From a virus: a stretch of 46,552 nucleotides of DNA. Position numbers and translations under genes: made by a program. Positions 24,711 to 33,673 of the stretch are shown piece by piece. Location: positions 1-46,552 of the IMG/VR virus record IMGVR_UViG_3300038701_001423; one strand, written 5' to 3'. How positions within the stretch are numbered: position 1 is the first letter of the stretch; each line of letters begins with the position of its first letter. The notes beneath the pieces were generated by a model, which made no database searches, was not told the origin of the DNA, and saw only the letters and a list, made by a program, of their open reading frames with translations.

Positions 24711-25069
24711 TAGCTCGCATCTTTCAATGGTTGGCCGGGGGCGCTCTGGATCGCGTCCTCAGCACTGTCGACACCAAGATCAAGTCTGATGTGGACAAAG
24801 AGAAGCTCAAGACAGATCTCATCATGAAGCACTACGAGACCAAGGCGAGCATCATGCGCGCGGGAGGTTTCTGGCTCATGCTTATCTTTGCTGCCCCTCT
24901 CGCTCTGTGGTGGGCCACCATCTGCATCTATTCAATCTTCTGGTGCGTAGGGTGCGCTTACCCTCAAGAGTGGTCTATCGCCGCTCTACCTGCACCCTTG
25001 GATGAGTGGGCAGGGATGATCATCTTGAGCATCTTCGGTGTAATAGGGGTCAGCAAGCTCAAGAGCTAG
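24707..25069 (+). CDS. Holin, GTA three-TM type
   Basis: A 120-residue protein with a charged N-terminus (DTKIKSDVDKEKLKTDLIMK), two close hydrophobic segments at about 54-82 and a third at 101-117. This layout is that of the GTA_holin_3TM family, which releases endolysin in alphaproteobacterial phages and gene transfer agents. It is the last gene of the rightward arm. Confidence 0.78.
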   Translation: MIARIFQWLAGGALDRVLSTVDTKIKSDVDKEKLKTDLIMKHYETKASIMRAGGFWLMLIFAAPLALWWATICIYSIFWCVGCAYPQEWSIAALPAPLDEWAGMIILSIFGVIGVSKLKS

Positions 25070-25153
25070 CAACCCTACAAACAGCATAACAAACAGGCTG
25101 GCGACACCAAGCACGTCGCCAGCAAACTCCTTCCAATCATTCCACAGTTCCAT
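24986..25153 (-). CDS. Small membrane protein, 55 aa, antisense to the holin end
   Basis: An ATG at 25153 follows GAGGAGA at good spacing inside the end of the helicase gene. Residues 13-35 form one transmembrane segment (VLGVASLFVMLFVGLLALEL), then an acidic tail. Its last 84 bases overlap the holin gene on the other strand, and the 25097-25123 hairpin lies inside it. The ribosome site and hydrophobic segment favour a gene; the antisense overlap counts against it. Confidence 0.45.
   Translation of the reverse strand: MELWNDWKEFAGDVLGVASLFVMLFVGLLALELADPYYTEDAQDDHPCPLIQGCR
25097..25123. terminator. Bidirectional terminator hairpin between converging arms
   Basis: GCTGGCGAC and GTCGCCAGC form a perfect 9-bp GC-rich stem with a 9-base loop, just past the holin stop and just past the helicase stop. 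A clear T-run is missing, though the minus side continues CTGTTTGTTATGCTGTTTG. The position favours a terminator for both arms. Confidence 0.65.
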
Positions 25154-26819
25154 AGAAGCTCTCCTCGAATTCTTCCAGTTCCATTTCATCGAGCATGCTT
25201 CTGAACTCTGCGATGCTCATGTCAGACACTTCTCTCTTGCGCCTTAGATTATTAAGCAGGCCTACGTTGGTCGTGGCTCTTGCTACGATGTCTGTGTAGA
25301 TGACATCCTTCACTGTGCCCATGCGGAAGGTCCGCATCTCGGACTGCCATCTCTGTCCTGCGTTGGCGCTGTTGCTGTGGTAGATGTTCCTGAAGCAACT
25401 GCCCTGTAGATTCAACCCTGTACCTGCTGCCCCGGTTGAGGCGAGCAAGTATTGAAGAGGATCGTCAAGATCTTTGAATCGTTGAACGATCTCTCTCCGT
25501 TCACTCTTCTTCGTTGAGCCGTTGAAGATCGCAGCTGAATCGCCAAGCATTTCTTTCTGCTTCTCATGGTCATAAGTGAACCTGCTCCAGACGATGAATT
25601 TATGATTGGGTTCGATATCGAGGAGCGTCTTAACGAGCTCATTCCTGTTGTTGTCAAACTCAACAGTCTCTCCTTCTCTGTTAGTGATGCGCCCACATGT
25701 TATCTCTTCCAGCTTCATGAGCTTAGGGAGGACGCTGCGGACTTGGTGGAACCTCTGCTCATCGATCTCTACAATGAGTTCAGTCAGCATCTGCCTGTAA
25801 GCTCTGCGAGCAGCTGGGGACAGATCAAACTTAGACGTATGATAGATCTTCTCTGCGTCAATGTCGGGCGCACCGACATGTACGTAAGGACTCATAAGCT
25901 TGTGCAGGTGTTCTTGGTTCTGGTAACCGACGATCTTGGTGTTCTGGAACCCACCCATGCGACAGAACATGCTCCTGAATGCTGTAAAGGTCCAAGCACC
26001 AATGATGTCTGGGTCAAGGAAGCAGAACTGTTGATAATAGTCTTGTATGCCGAGGGGGGTAGGTTCTCCTGACGCAATACATCTTGCCCCCCAGTCGTTG
26101 CGGTGGTCGACAGCCTTGATCCCTATCTGGCTCTCATGGCTCTTGATGCGATGACTCTCATCCACTGCTGCAGCCATGAGCCCTGAGTCCGCAAACTTCT
26201 TGGAGAAGGCGAAAGCCTTCGGGGACACGGCGTAGGACTCAAAGTTCATCGTAAGTACTCGGAACAGATCCTTGTCAGGCTCAAGGATGCTCTCATCATT
26301 CTTCTTGCCCGTCTGCCACGCATGAGCTTTGACTGGTATGCTCTCGTGCACGTGCTTCGGGATCTCATCGAGGACCCATTGCTCATGCACTGTAGCGAAA
26401 CTGAAGACGAACATGCCGTCGATCTTCCCTTCGCACCACAACCGGATAGCCCAGTCGAGGATCATCTTGGTCTTGCCTGCTCCTGGCTTCTCGAAGAATG
26501 CGAACAGCAGCTTGCCATCGCTTACTTGCATGGCCTCTTCCTGCAGCGCTTTAGGTGGCAACGCGGTGGCGAAGGGCATGCGAGGTCCATCAGCTAGTAA
26601 GCGGGTGCGCGAAGCTGACGGGTTGATGACCTCAGCCATTGGGAAGGCTGACAGAGCCTTAGATATGTTGCCGTCGGTAAGTTCAAAGTACATAACACGA
26701 TCCTTGAACTTCTTGCGGTCAGGTAAGGCTTTGGCCTTCTCCATCAGGCTCATGGTCCACGAGGGCGTCACACGGATCTGCCCTCGTGGCTCTCTCAAGT
26801 CTAGGACTACGCGCGCCAT
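25137..26819 (-). CDS. SNF2-like superfamily II helicase
   Basis: A 560-residue protein with motif I EKPGAGKTKMI (Walker A at 111-117), motif II DESH at 220-223, a motif III-like ASGEPTP, motif V STGAAGTGLNLQG and motif VI QRWQSEMRTFRMG. The order and the GxGLNLQ and Q..R..R..Q patterns are those of SNF2-type phage DNA helicases/translocases. It probably acts on replicating or recombining phage DNA. Last substantial gene of the leftward arm; it overlaps the preceding stop by one base. Confidence 0.87.
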   Translation of the reverse strand: MARVVLDLREPRGQIRVTPSWTMSLMEKAKALPDRKKFKDRVMYFELTDGNISKALSAFPMAEVINPSASRTRLLADGPRMPFATALPPKALQEEAMQVSDGKLLFAFFEKPGAGKTKMILDWAIRLWCEGKIDGMFVFSFATVHEQWVLDEIPKHVHESIPVKAHAWQTGKKNDESILEPDKDLFRVLTMNFESYAVSPKAFAFSKKFADSGLMAAAVDESHRIKSHESQIGIKAVDHRNDWGARCIASGEPTPLGIQDYYQQFCFLDPDIIGAWTFTAFRSMFCRMGGFQNTKIVGYQNQEHLHKLMSPYVHVGAPDIDAEKIYHTSKFDLSPAARRAYRQMLTELIVEIDEQRFHQVRSVLPKLMKLEEITCGRITNREGETVEFDNNRNELVKTLLDIEPNHKFIVWSRFTYDHEKQKEMLGDSAAIFNGSTKKSERREIVQRFKDLDDPLQYLLASTGAAGTGLNLQGSCFRNIYHSNSANAGQRWQSEMRTFRMGTVKDVIYTDIVARATTNVGLLNNLRRKREVSDMSIAEFRSMLDEMELEEFEESFYGTVE

Positions 26820-27010
26820 CAGCTAGCCTCTTGCAACTCATAGTGAAGTTCCTGCCCAAGATTTAGTATTTCATCAGCAGGGCATTCGCAAAACCAGAAC
26901 CAAGCTCCGTGTTTGTACCCAACAAAATGACTCCCATTCATTACACGCTTGGTAAGCGAGTCAGCATGTTCTTTGCTATCGCATTTTATCTCGATTGAAA
27001 TGGTTAGCAT
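26819..27010 (-). CDS. Hypothetical protein, 63 aa
   Basis: The ATG at 27010 follows the phage leader GGAGACGAACA, which sets the start. The small protein has a beta-alpha-beta pattern (MLTISIEIKCDSKEHADSLT; GAWFWFCECPADEIL) suggesting a ferredoxin-like fold. No family is recognised. Its leader, including a hairpin, is nearly identical to that of the next upstream gene. Confidence 0.7.
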   Translation of the reverse strand: MLTISIEIKCDSKEHADSLTKRVMNGSHFVGYKHGAWFWFCECPADEILNLGQELHYELQEAS

Positions 27011-27035
27011 TGTTCGTCTCCTTCGATATAGGTTG

Positions 27036-27062
27036 CCATCCCCTACGGAATTGCGGGGGTGG
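27036..27062 (-). promoter_or_regulatory. Intercistronic hairpin, copy 1
   Basis: CCATCCCC and GGGGGTGG form an 8-bp stem with one G-T pair, directly after the stop of the 69-aa gene and about 20 bases before GGAGACGAAC. The same module recurs at 27301-27328. Confidence 0.6.
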
Positions 27063-27065
27063 CCA

Positions 27066-27275
27066 TCAGGTGCTCTCGTGAAGCTTCTTGAGTTTCTCTC
27101 CGAGGCCAATGAGCCAATCTGCGACTTGCCCATTGGTGAATTCTTCTAGATCGTCAAGAATCGCATCTACGTCGTGATCAGAGAATTCGATCAGAGCTAA
27201 ACCAAGCTCTTCTGGATCCTCAATTAGTTTGGAAGCCAACTGGCCTCCAGTGAATGATGCTTCTAGGTATACCAT
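27066..27275 (-). CDS. Hypothetical acidic protein, 69 aa
   Basis: The ATG at 27275 follows GGAGACGAACA. The protein is acidic and helical (LASKLIEDPEELGLALIEFS; DVDAILDDLEEFTNGQVADW). Small acidic early proteins often bind host enzymes, but nothing here proves it. It is framed on both sides by the duplicated hairpin leader. Confidence 0.7.
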   Translation of the reverse strand: MVYLEASFTGGQLASKLIEDPEELGLALIEFSDHDVDAILDDLEEFTNGQVADWLIGLGEKLKKLHEST

Positions 27276-27300
27276 TGTTCGTCTCCTTCGATATAGGTTG

Positions 27301-27328
27301 CCACCCCCTATGATATGCAAGGGGGTGG
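27301..27328 (-). promoter_or_regulatory. Intercistronic hairpin, copy 2
   Basis: CCACCCCC and GGGGGTGG give a perfect 8-bp stem, then the minus strand runs CAACCTATATCGAAGGAGAC to the next start. Together with copy 1 this is a duplicated leader of about 50 bases. Confidence 0.65.
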
Positions 27329-27335
27329 TGTTGAG

Positions 27336-28415
27336 TCAAGCATTCTCCTTACGCTTCAAGTAGCTCTTGCGGCTTGAGAGCTTCTTGCGCTCCTCAGAGG
27401 TCAGAGCCTCACGCTCTTCATCTGTCACGCCGCAGATTTGATCGTAGGTGGCCAGCTCGAAGATCTCCTTGGCCCCGCGCGGCGCTGCCTTGGCCTTCTC
27501 TTCTGCAACCTCTTCCAGAGCCTGCATGTCCATCAGATCCGATGCCAAGTGAGGCATCTCCTTCTGCAGGAAGAGCTCAAGGCCTTGCCAGATCTTCTCA
27601 TTGGTGAGCACGTGAGCACGCGCTCCAGACAGTGGCCGCAGCTGCACGTTGCGCTGGCCCTCACGCTCGTGGACGATCGTCCGTGTGGTAAGGTTCTCTT
27701 GGATGACGTTGAAGGTCACCCATGCGCTCCGCATTCCTGCCGCGTCAAGCTCGTCTTCTTTGCGGTGGACCTCAAGCACGTGATGAGGCTCGACCCAGTC
27801 AGGCACGGCCCGCAGCTTCATGACGTGACGCGCCAAGCGGCGTTGTTCTGCCTGCGACAGCAAGATGCCATCCAACTTAGACAAGCGAGCGTCCAGCACC
27901 TGCAGCTTCTGAGCCATCTCTGTCAACACCTTGTTGAAGTTTGCGAAGGTGTTGTGCTCGCCGAAGTGGCGCAGCTTGATCTGGCCGAACGATTGTTCGC
28001 TGATCACCATGCCGTTGGAGCATACCATACGGAATACGCCTGCATAGGCGCGCACAGTTGAACGACCGTTGTGGCTGTTCATAATGACCAACTCAGGCAC
28101 GGAGTCGCGGATATGTTTGAAGCTGAGAGCTGTAGGCAAGCGGAACTTGAGGAAGTGCTCCTGACCTGAGGGGTCACGGCTGCGGCTGTTCTGCTGGCCA
28201 ATCTCAACCAGCTTGAGACCGAAGTCTTTGATCATGCGCTTGGCCATAGTATGCGTCGGCATGAACTGGTAGTTCTCGCTCATACCGACTGGGCGGTTTG
28301 CCATGACAGCAGGGAAGTGTTTCTTAGCCCATGCCTCCACTTCAGGGTTGGTAAGATCGATTGCGTCGCCTTCAGCTTCGCGATGGTTACCGATGTATGA
28401 AATATGTGTGCTCAT
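27336..28415 (-). CDS. DUF932 family protein
   Basis: A 359-residue protein with the DUF932 pattern: an N-terminal region with YQFMPTHTMAKRMIKDFGLK, a central NSHNGRSTVRAYAGVFRMVC and SNGMVI, typical of this family of phage/plasmid proteins. The C-terminus is charged and may form helices. DUF932 proteins are common in phages and mobile elements, of uncertain function, possibly DNA replication or protection. The ATG follows GGAGACGAACTA. Confidence 0.82.
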   Translation of the reverse strand: MSTHISYIGNHREAEGDAIDLTNPEVEAWAKKHFPAVMANRPVGMSENYQFMPTHTMAKRMIKDFGLKLVEIGQQNSRSRDPSGQEHFLKFRLPTALSFKHIRDSVPELVIMNSHNGRSTVRAYAGVFRMVCSNGMVISEQSFGQIKLRHFGEHNTFANFNKVLTEMAQKLQVLDARLSKLDGILLSQAEQRRLARHVMKLRAVPDWVEPHHVLEVHRKEDELDAAGMRSAWVTFNVIQENLTTRTIVHEREGQRNVQLRPLSGARAHVLTNEKIWQGLELFLQKEMPHLASDLMDMQALEEVAEEKAKAAPRGAKEIFELATYDQICGVTDEEREALTSEERKKLSSRKSYLKRKENA

Positions 28416-28439
28416 TAGTTCGTCTCCTTGGTTTAGATT

Positions 28440-28664
28440 TCAGTGTACAACTACTACATCTGCAACGCTCAAAGACCAGTCTTGGTGGCGGAACCAACGA
28501 ACGCCCAATACTTGCTGGTAAATATTGCGCTCGCCTTTGACTTTAGTCAGAACGCCGCAATCGATGTAATTGTCTGTGTTGAAACGGAAGTCTGTATCCT
28601 CCATGCAGAACATAACGTCTTTGTAGCCGTTGTAGTCTTTAGCTTTAACGAGGTGAAGTGCCAT
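28440..28664 (-). CDS. Hypothetical protein, 74 aa
   Basis: The ATG at 28664 follows GGAGACGGATTA. It is the first gene after motif B. The beta-rich sequence (KDVMFCMEDTDFRFNTDNYI) ends in a hydrophobic strand (LSVADVVVVH). No family recognised. Confidence 0.65.
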   Translation of the reverse strand: MALHLVKAKDYNGYKDVMFCMEDTDFRFNTDNYIDCGVLTKVKGERNIYQQVLGVRWFRHQDWSLSVADVVVVH

Positions 28665-28686
28665 TAATCCGTCTCCTAGAGTTGCA

Positions 28687-28698
28687 AGGCTCGCGCCT
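28687..28698 (-). promoter_or_regulatory. Leader hairpin
   Basis: AGGC and GCCT form a short stem around TCGC, between motif B and GGAGACGG. It is in the same place as the hairpin at 968-981, and the two leaders share much sequence. Confidence 0.4.
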
Positions 28699-28721
28699 CA
28701 TAACTTCTTATTTCTCGTCTT

Positions 28722-28745
28722 GAAGCAGAAGGCACGAACTATTTC
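28722..28745 (-). promoter_or_regulatory. Conserved intergenic motif B (putative promoter)
   Basis: On the minus strand it reads GAAATAGTTCGTGCCTTCTG. A small inverted repeat (TTCAC at 28743-28747 and GTGAA at 28754-28758) overlaps its upstream edge. It would drive the DUF932 and helicase genes. Confidence 0.65.
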
Positions 28746-28766
28746 ACTAATTTGTGAATTATTAAG

Positions 28767-30926
28767 TCACATAGATGAATCATCCTTAAATACATGAGAA
28801 GGTTCAGATAGACGAGAAGACTTGATCTTAGCTAAATCGGAAGCTGCAGCATCTTTGAGCGCATACGCTCTGCTCTCTTCGTTGCTCCAAGCCAGTATGC
28901 GTTCGCGAGAACCTATAGTCGCTGGTTCATCGACACAGTAACCTTTCTCAAGAAGCAAAGACTTGATCCGTTGAGGAGTGATGAAGGCTCTGCTCTTAGC
29001 TTCTTCTTGGACCCAGAGCCATATGTCTTTGATGTCCATGCAAGAACCCTCAGGCAACCGTTCCATGAGGATCACCACTAGACGTTCATCCGGTGGCATA
29101 GACTGATCAATGAGAGCCTTCTTAGAATCAGTCAGGGGGGCGTGCTCTCCAGCCTTGATGTAATCATCTCTGTTGAGGAACTCATTTGCGATAGCTCTCA
29201 ACCCCCCTGCAGCTATGAAAGCATAGAGCGAACCGTAGTTCTTATAAAGATAGTTCGGTAGCTTAGGGATTAACCATCTACGGTCATCGTTCTCAACTCG
29301 CAGAGCTTCCATAGAGTTGGATGCGGCAGCGTAGTGACTCCAGTTCGGCAGAGTGTAATTTACCATGTGCTTGTTGTTGGCTTCCACGAACTCGTCAGTC
29401 ATCAAGCTCTTGAGCCTGTTGTAGGTCTTCCAGTTCTGACCAGCGTAGATCTCGTGCACGACCACGAGGCGTTTGTTGACGACCCAACCATTGAAGTCTG
29501 ACTGGACCATCGCGTCTCCTGGAAAGCTAACATGCCTCTTCCCGATGAGCGACGCAATGATATCTAACAACGTTGACTTGCCTACACCTTGCATCTTGCT
29601 CAACAGAAGGATCCCGTAACCAATGCGGGTCTCTGGTTGGGCATAGAGTGTCGCCATCCACCGGATAATTTCAGTTCGCTCTCTCTCGTCTGGCAGAAGG
29701 TACTCCATGAAGTCCCAGAAGGGAGAAGTGTCGTTCAGTGCTAGAGGCTTCATGCGCCTATCAACATACTGGTTGAGGCAGTAGTCACCCTCTACAGTTA
29801 TGAGCCCTGATGGATGGTCAGGCATGAACGTAACCTTGTCGCATATGTTGCCAGAGGCTGTTGATAGCAGGCTGGCTGTATCTGCAACGTCGCTGTAAGG
29901 CCTCACCATGACGTTGAATTGTTCTTTATCCATAGTGAATTCAGGATTGTTGATATCTGCGTAATGGCGAAGGTTCTGAATGCGAACCCAATTCTCAGCG
30001 AATGCCTCTCTAATCCCGTATATCGTCTTGTTGCCTTCAACACCAACCACTTCTGTTGCTCTGCTGCAAGACTGGAGAAGCTCCTCGAATTCTGGTCCTT
30101 GGTACTGGCCATCACTAGAGAACATATTCTCTGGCAGAGGGTCAGCTGAGTCCCAAGACTTAGGCCAACGTGCATCAAACCTAGCGTAATAGGTCGCGCA
30201 CTGAAACTTCTTCGCAATCTGCTTGATCCTGAACTTGCCTACGAAGTCGTTGTCTGGAACGATGATGGCCTCTCCTGGAATGCCGCGCAGCTCACCCCAG
30301 AGGTTGCGGTGCAAGTGGTATACGCCACCGATCCATCCGACATGAACTCCGGTCGAGTAGTAGCTGCTCCAAGGGTGACCGCCATTGTCTGCTATATCCT
30401 GAGCTGCCCTAGCAGCCTTAGCACCCTCATGGATGAACACTCTGGCTCCCTTATACAGCAACTCTGCGTTGTAGAGAGGCAAGCCCTCTTCTGGCTCAGC
30501 TGCTCTCCAAACACCGTCCGACCAGTAGGTCTGAGGAACATACTTCTTGTCTCCATTCGGAAGCTCTATCCGGACCTGAATGAAGCGGATCTGTTTTTCT
30601 GAGTTCTTGAATATATACAAGTCCTCAGTCTTAGCTTCCTTGATGAGCGGGGGGAGTTCTGAACTAGGTAGAGCTCCAAGCATTACTTGCTCAGGGAAGT
30701 CTAAGCCCTCAGCTTCTTCTGCTATCGCCTTGATCTCTTCTTCGGTAGGGTTGTAGCCCTTTGTGGCAGACACGAAACCTCTGCGGTTGAACTTGACGAC
30801 GATAACATCGCGCTCGTATTGGTTCTCAACTATGACTTTGGATGCAGTGTAGATACTCTTGAATTGGACGTCAATCCTCTCGAGGTAGCTTCTGGCGGCT
30901 TTACTCTTCTCGAATGGGCTTATCAT
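28767..30926 (-). CDS. Primase-helicase (TOPRIM plus SF3-type helicase)
   Basis: A 719-residue protein. A TOPRIM-like primase core shows an EGAK motif at 167-170 and PDND at 224-227. Residues 430-600 form a virus-type helicase: Walker A KMQGVGKST at 444-452, then RLVVVHEIYAGQNW and a sensor-like ASNSMEALRVENDDRRW (DUF5906/D5-like family). It would unwind the fork and prime synthesis for the adjacent polymerase. The ATG at 30926 overlaps the polymerase stop. Confidence 0.85.
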   Translation of the reverse strand: MISPFEKSKAARSYLERIDVQFKSIYTASKVIVENQYERDVIVVKFNRRGFVSATKGYNPTEEEIKAIAEEAEGLDFPEQVMLGALPSSELPPLIKEAKTEDLYIFKNSEKQIRFIQVRIELPNGDKKYVPQTYWSDGVWRAAEPEEGLPLYNAELLYKGARVFIHEGAKAARAAQDIADNGGHPWSSYYSTGVHVGWIGGVYHLHRNLWGELRGIPGEAIIVPDNDFVGKFRIKQIAKKFQCATYYARFDARWPKSWDSADPLPENMFSSDGQYQGPEFEELLQSCSRATEVVGVEGNKTIYGIREAFAENWVRIQNLRHYADINNPEFTMDKEQFNVMVRPYSDVADTASLLSTASGNICDKVTFMPDHPSGLITVEGDYCLNQYVDRRMKPLALNDTSPFWDFMEYLLPDERERTEIIRWMATLYAQPETRIGYGILLLSKMQGVGKSTLLDIIASLIGKRHVSFPGDAMVQSDFNGWVVNKRLVVVHEIYAGQNWKTYNRLKSLMTDEFVEANNKHMVNYTLPNWSHYAAASNSMEALRVENDDRRWLIPKLPNYLYKNYGSLYAFIAAGGLRAIANEFLNRDDYIKAGEHAPLTDSKKALIDQSMPPDERLVVILMERLPEGSCMDIKDIWLWVQEEAKSRAFITPQRIKSLLLEKGYCVDEPATIGSRERILAWSNEESRAYALKDAAASDLAKIKSSRLSEPSHVFKDDSSM

Positions 30927-33661
30927 TCTTGGAATTCTCCTAGGAAGCGAACCCTGTCTGCGAAGATGATTCCGCCTCCATCTGGCGTTGAGCCTTTTAC
31001 GGCCCACAAGGTCTTGCCAACCTTGCCAGAGTCAAGCATCTTAGCTCCGAACTCTTCATACTTGCGGTTGTTGATGAAGAACTTGATGTCGCTCGTATCA
31101 TCTTCTAGGACACAGGTCATCTTGGTTCCACCAGACTTCTCATCCTTGCGTGGCGTAGCTTTGATCAAGCGCCCCATGATAAGAATGTCTCTGACCTTCT
31201 CTGCAGGCATCTCATCGATAGGTGTCGGTTCGGAGAAGATGTTGATGTCTTCTAGGTTCGGATGGTTGGTGGCTATGGCATTACGGATAGGAGTCAAGCT
31301 GTCGAGGGGGGTGGATGGTTCATTCAAGAGCTTGCTTGCACGCTTAGGAAGTTCTTCCCCCCTGTCGCGCGCTCTGAGGTACTCCAGAGCGGTTCTGTGG
31401 CCAAGACCCTTGACGATGGTGAGAGGCCCAACAAGGCCTGCAGGTGTCACGCGCCACTTCAAGGTAGAGGTCTCTGGATCCACAGGCTTGTAAGATATCC
31501 CTTCATCTTCCATCTCTCTGAGCATCATACGTTGGCGCTCAGGCTTGGCCTCGTGGTTAAGCATGGCAGCAGCGTACTCAAGCGGGTGGTGAGCCTTGAG
31601 GTAACAGCACCAATACGAGATCAAAGAGTAAGCCACTGCGTGAGAGCGGTTGAATGCGTATGAACCGTAAGTCAGCAAGTCATCCCAGAACCTAGTAGAG
31701 ACGCCTTCATCAATCCCTAAGCTGTTGGCTCCTTCCATGAACTCCTCACGGAACTCTTCCATGCCTTTAGCTCCACCGAAGTACTGGACAGCTTTGCGCA
31801 GCTTGGTGACTCTGTTCCAACTCATGCCGCCAATCTCTCGCCCAGCTTGCATGACCTGCTCTTGGTAGATGACGATCCCCTTGGTGCGCCCAAGGATTGG
31901 CTCAAAGGCTGGGTGCTCGATGGCAGCTGTAGCCTCGCCCCGACGGATGGCTGTCCACTTGTCTGTGCCGCCAGCGCCCAGCGGTCCGGGGCGAGCGAGA
32001 GAGGTCGTCGCGACCATGTCTTCAAACTCCTCAATGGTAAAGCTTGAACTAACCATTTGGACCGCACGACCGTTATACTGGAACACTCCAGAGAACAACT
32101 TCTTGTTGAGTACATCGAATGCAGCTGAGTCGTCAAGCGGAACCTTAACGAGCCAACTGCTAGGCTTGCCTATCAGCTCTAAGCAATCCTCAAAGATTGA
32201 CAATTGCTTCAGACCCAGAGCATCGATCTTAAGCATGCCAAGATCTTCAGCGTCGTGCTTGTCCACTTCGGCCGTGTTGGATCTGGCATCGACCGCAACA
32301 TACTCGCTGATTGGTTTGTCTGTAACGACAACACCTGCTGCGTGCGTTGAATGGAACCTTGGGTGGCCTTCAAGTCTACCTGCAATGCTTAGCTCTGGGT
32401 GCTCTCGCAGAAGCTTTGCACCGTCCTGAGTGTTCTGGAGCACGCTGGCAAGATCTGTGTTGCCTTCATTCTTCTCCACGTTCTGGATCACCGACTCAAA
32501 CTTGAACTGCGGGATCTGCAGAGCGCCAGAGAGGTCCTTAGCTAGCTGACGCTCTCGCATGAATGATACTGTCCCCAGTTTGGCTACGTGGTCCCTGCCG
32601 TACTTGTCCTGGAGGTATTCAAACACCTTGTGGCGATGCTGGTCACTGAAGTCAATGTCGATATCTGGAAGGTCTGATCGGCCTTCATCTAGGAAGCGCT
32701 CGAACAACAAGTCGTGAGTGATTGGGTCAACGCTTGTGATACCCATGAGGTAACACACCAACGAGCCACACGATGAGCCTCGGGCAGGGCCGACGAACAT
32801 CTTTGTCTTGGCGTAACGGATCAGGTCTGCGATGATAAGGAAGTAGTCATCGAAGCCTTGCTTGTGAATCACTTCAAGTTCACGCTCAAGACGCTTGAGA
32901 TAAACAGTATCATCGAGGTCGATGCCCATCTGCTTGGCTCCGGCAATGCACCATTGCTCAAGGTCCATCTCTGTCTCTGGGTGAACCAACGTCGGGTGCT
33001 GCATCTCCGCAACGCAGAGGTCTGCCAGATTATCCCTGTTCGTGAAAGCTTCTTCGTCTGCATATAAGCGAAGCTCATCATCTGTCAAGATGTGTTGAGG
33101 CCACGTCTGGGTTGAGGCTTGACGCCCAAGCATAAGCTGGTAAGCATGCAAGTCGTCGGGGGCGGGATACATGTTGTCTGAAGTCGCGATAGGCATCCAC
33201 CCCCTGTCGCTGGCTGCTTTGCGCATGAAGGGAATAGTGGACGGACCTTGAGCATAGAACCAATCTCGGGATTGATCTAGCAGGTCTGGGTTGATCCTGC
33301 GGCCTAGCATGATGTTGACGCTAGGGTCGACCCTGTTCAAATCATTGTATGTCAACAGAGGCTCGTAGCGAAACTTGCTGAATGCTAGTTCCAACGCCCT
33401 GTTGATTGGTCCTAGCGTCGTGGTCGGGAACAGAGTCACATGGTTGAAGCTCATCTGTTTCGCGTTGGGTGAGTCGGTGATCGCAATCTCCACGCCCAAC
33501 ACTGGACGCTTGCCTCGCTCCTTAGCAAGCTTGCTCCATGAGTTGAATGCGTAGGTTGAAGCTCTGTCGGTTAGTGGCGCATAAGGTGTCTCAACCCTAT
33601 CCATTACGTCTTCAAGGAAGCCATAAGCGGCCCCGAAGGAATATCCTGATCTGATTCTCAC
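30923..33661 (-). CDS. dnaE: DNA polymerase III alpha subunit-like (family C)
   Basis: A 912-residue replicative polymerase with a GTG start at 33661 after GGAGACGAAC. Palm motifs are clear: GPARGSSCGS at 291-300 and PDIDIDFSD at 332-340, whose aspartates bind metal. The finger region includes VIYQEQVMQAGREIGGMSWN. An OB-fold (ILIMGRLIKATPRKD) lies near the C-terminus. The N-terminal PHP region starts RIRSGYSFG where active PHP domains have HxHSxYS, so its metal site is probably lost. It is shorter than the cellular enzyme (about 1160 residues). A separate exonuclease follows. Confidence 0.92.
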   Translation of the reverse strand: MRIRSGYSFGAAYGFLEDVMDRVETPYAPLTDRASTYAFNSWSKLAKERGKRPVLGVEIAITDSPNAKQMSFNHVTLFPTTTLGPINRALELAFSKFRYEPLLTYNDLNRVDPSVNIMLGRRINPDLLDQSRDWFYAQGPSTIPFMRKAASDRGWMPIATSDNMYPAPDDLHAYQLMLGRQASTQTWPQHILTDDELRLYADEEAFTNRDNLADLCVAEMQHPTLVHPETEMDLEQWCIAGAKQMGIDLDDTVYLKRLERELEVIHKQGFDDYFLIIADLIRYAKTKMFVGPARGSSCGSLVCYLMGITSVDPITHDLLFERFLDEGRSDLPDIDIDFSDQHRHKVFEYLQDKYGRDHVAKLGTVSFMRERQLAKDLSGALQIPQFKFESVIQNVEKNEGNTDLASVLQNTQDGAKLLREHPELSIAGRLEGHPRFHSTHAAGVVVTDKPISEYVAVDARSNTAEVDKHDAEDLGMLKIDALGLKQLSIFEDCLELIGKPSSWLVKVPLDDSAAFDVLNKKLFSGVFQYNGRAVQMVSSSFTIEEFEDMVATTSLARPGPLGAGGTDKWTAIRRGEATAAIEHPAFEPILGRTKGIVIYQEQVMQAGREIGGMSWNRVTKLRKAVQYFGGAKGMEEFREEFMEGANSLGIDEGVSTRFWDDLLTYGSYAFNRSHAVAYSLISYWCCYLKAHHPLEYAAAMLNHEAKPERQRMMLREMEDEGISYKPVDPETSTLKWRVTPAGLVGPLTIVKGLGHRTALEYLRARDRGEELPKRASKLLNEPSTPLDSLTPIRNAIATNHPNLEDINIFSEPTPIDEMPAEKVRDILIMGRLIKATPRKDEKSGGTKMTCVLEDDTSDIKFFINNRKYEEFGAKMLDSGKVGKTLWAVKGSTPDGGGIIFADRVRFLGEFQE

Positions 33662-33673
33662 GTTCGTCTCCTA

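Noticed and set aside
25566-26072. Plus-strand frame of 168 residues opposite the helicase
   Set aside because: Antisense to conserved helicase motifs, so explained by the codon pattern of the real gene.
27438-28061. Plus-strand frame of 207 residues opposite DUF932
   Set aside because: Shadow of a recognised gene, histidine/leucine/glutamine-rich composition and no start signal.
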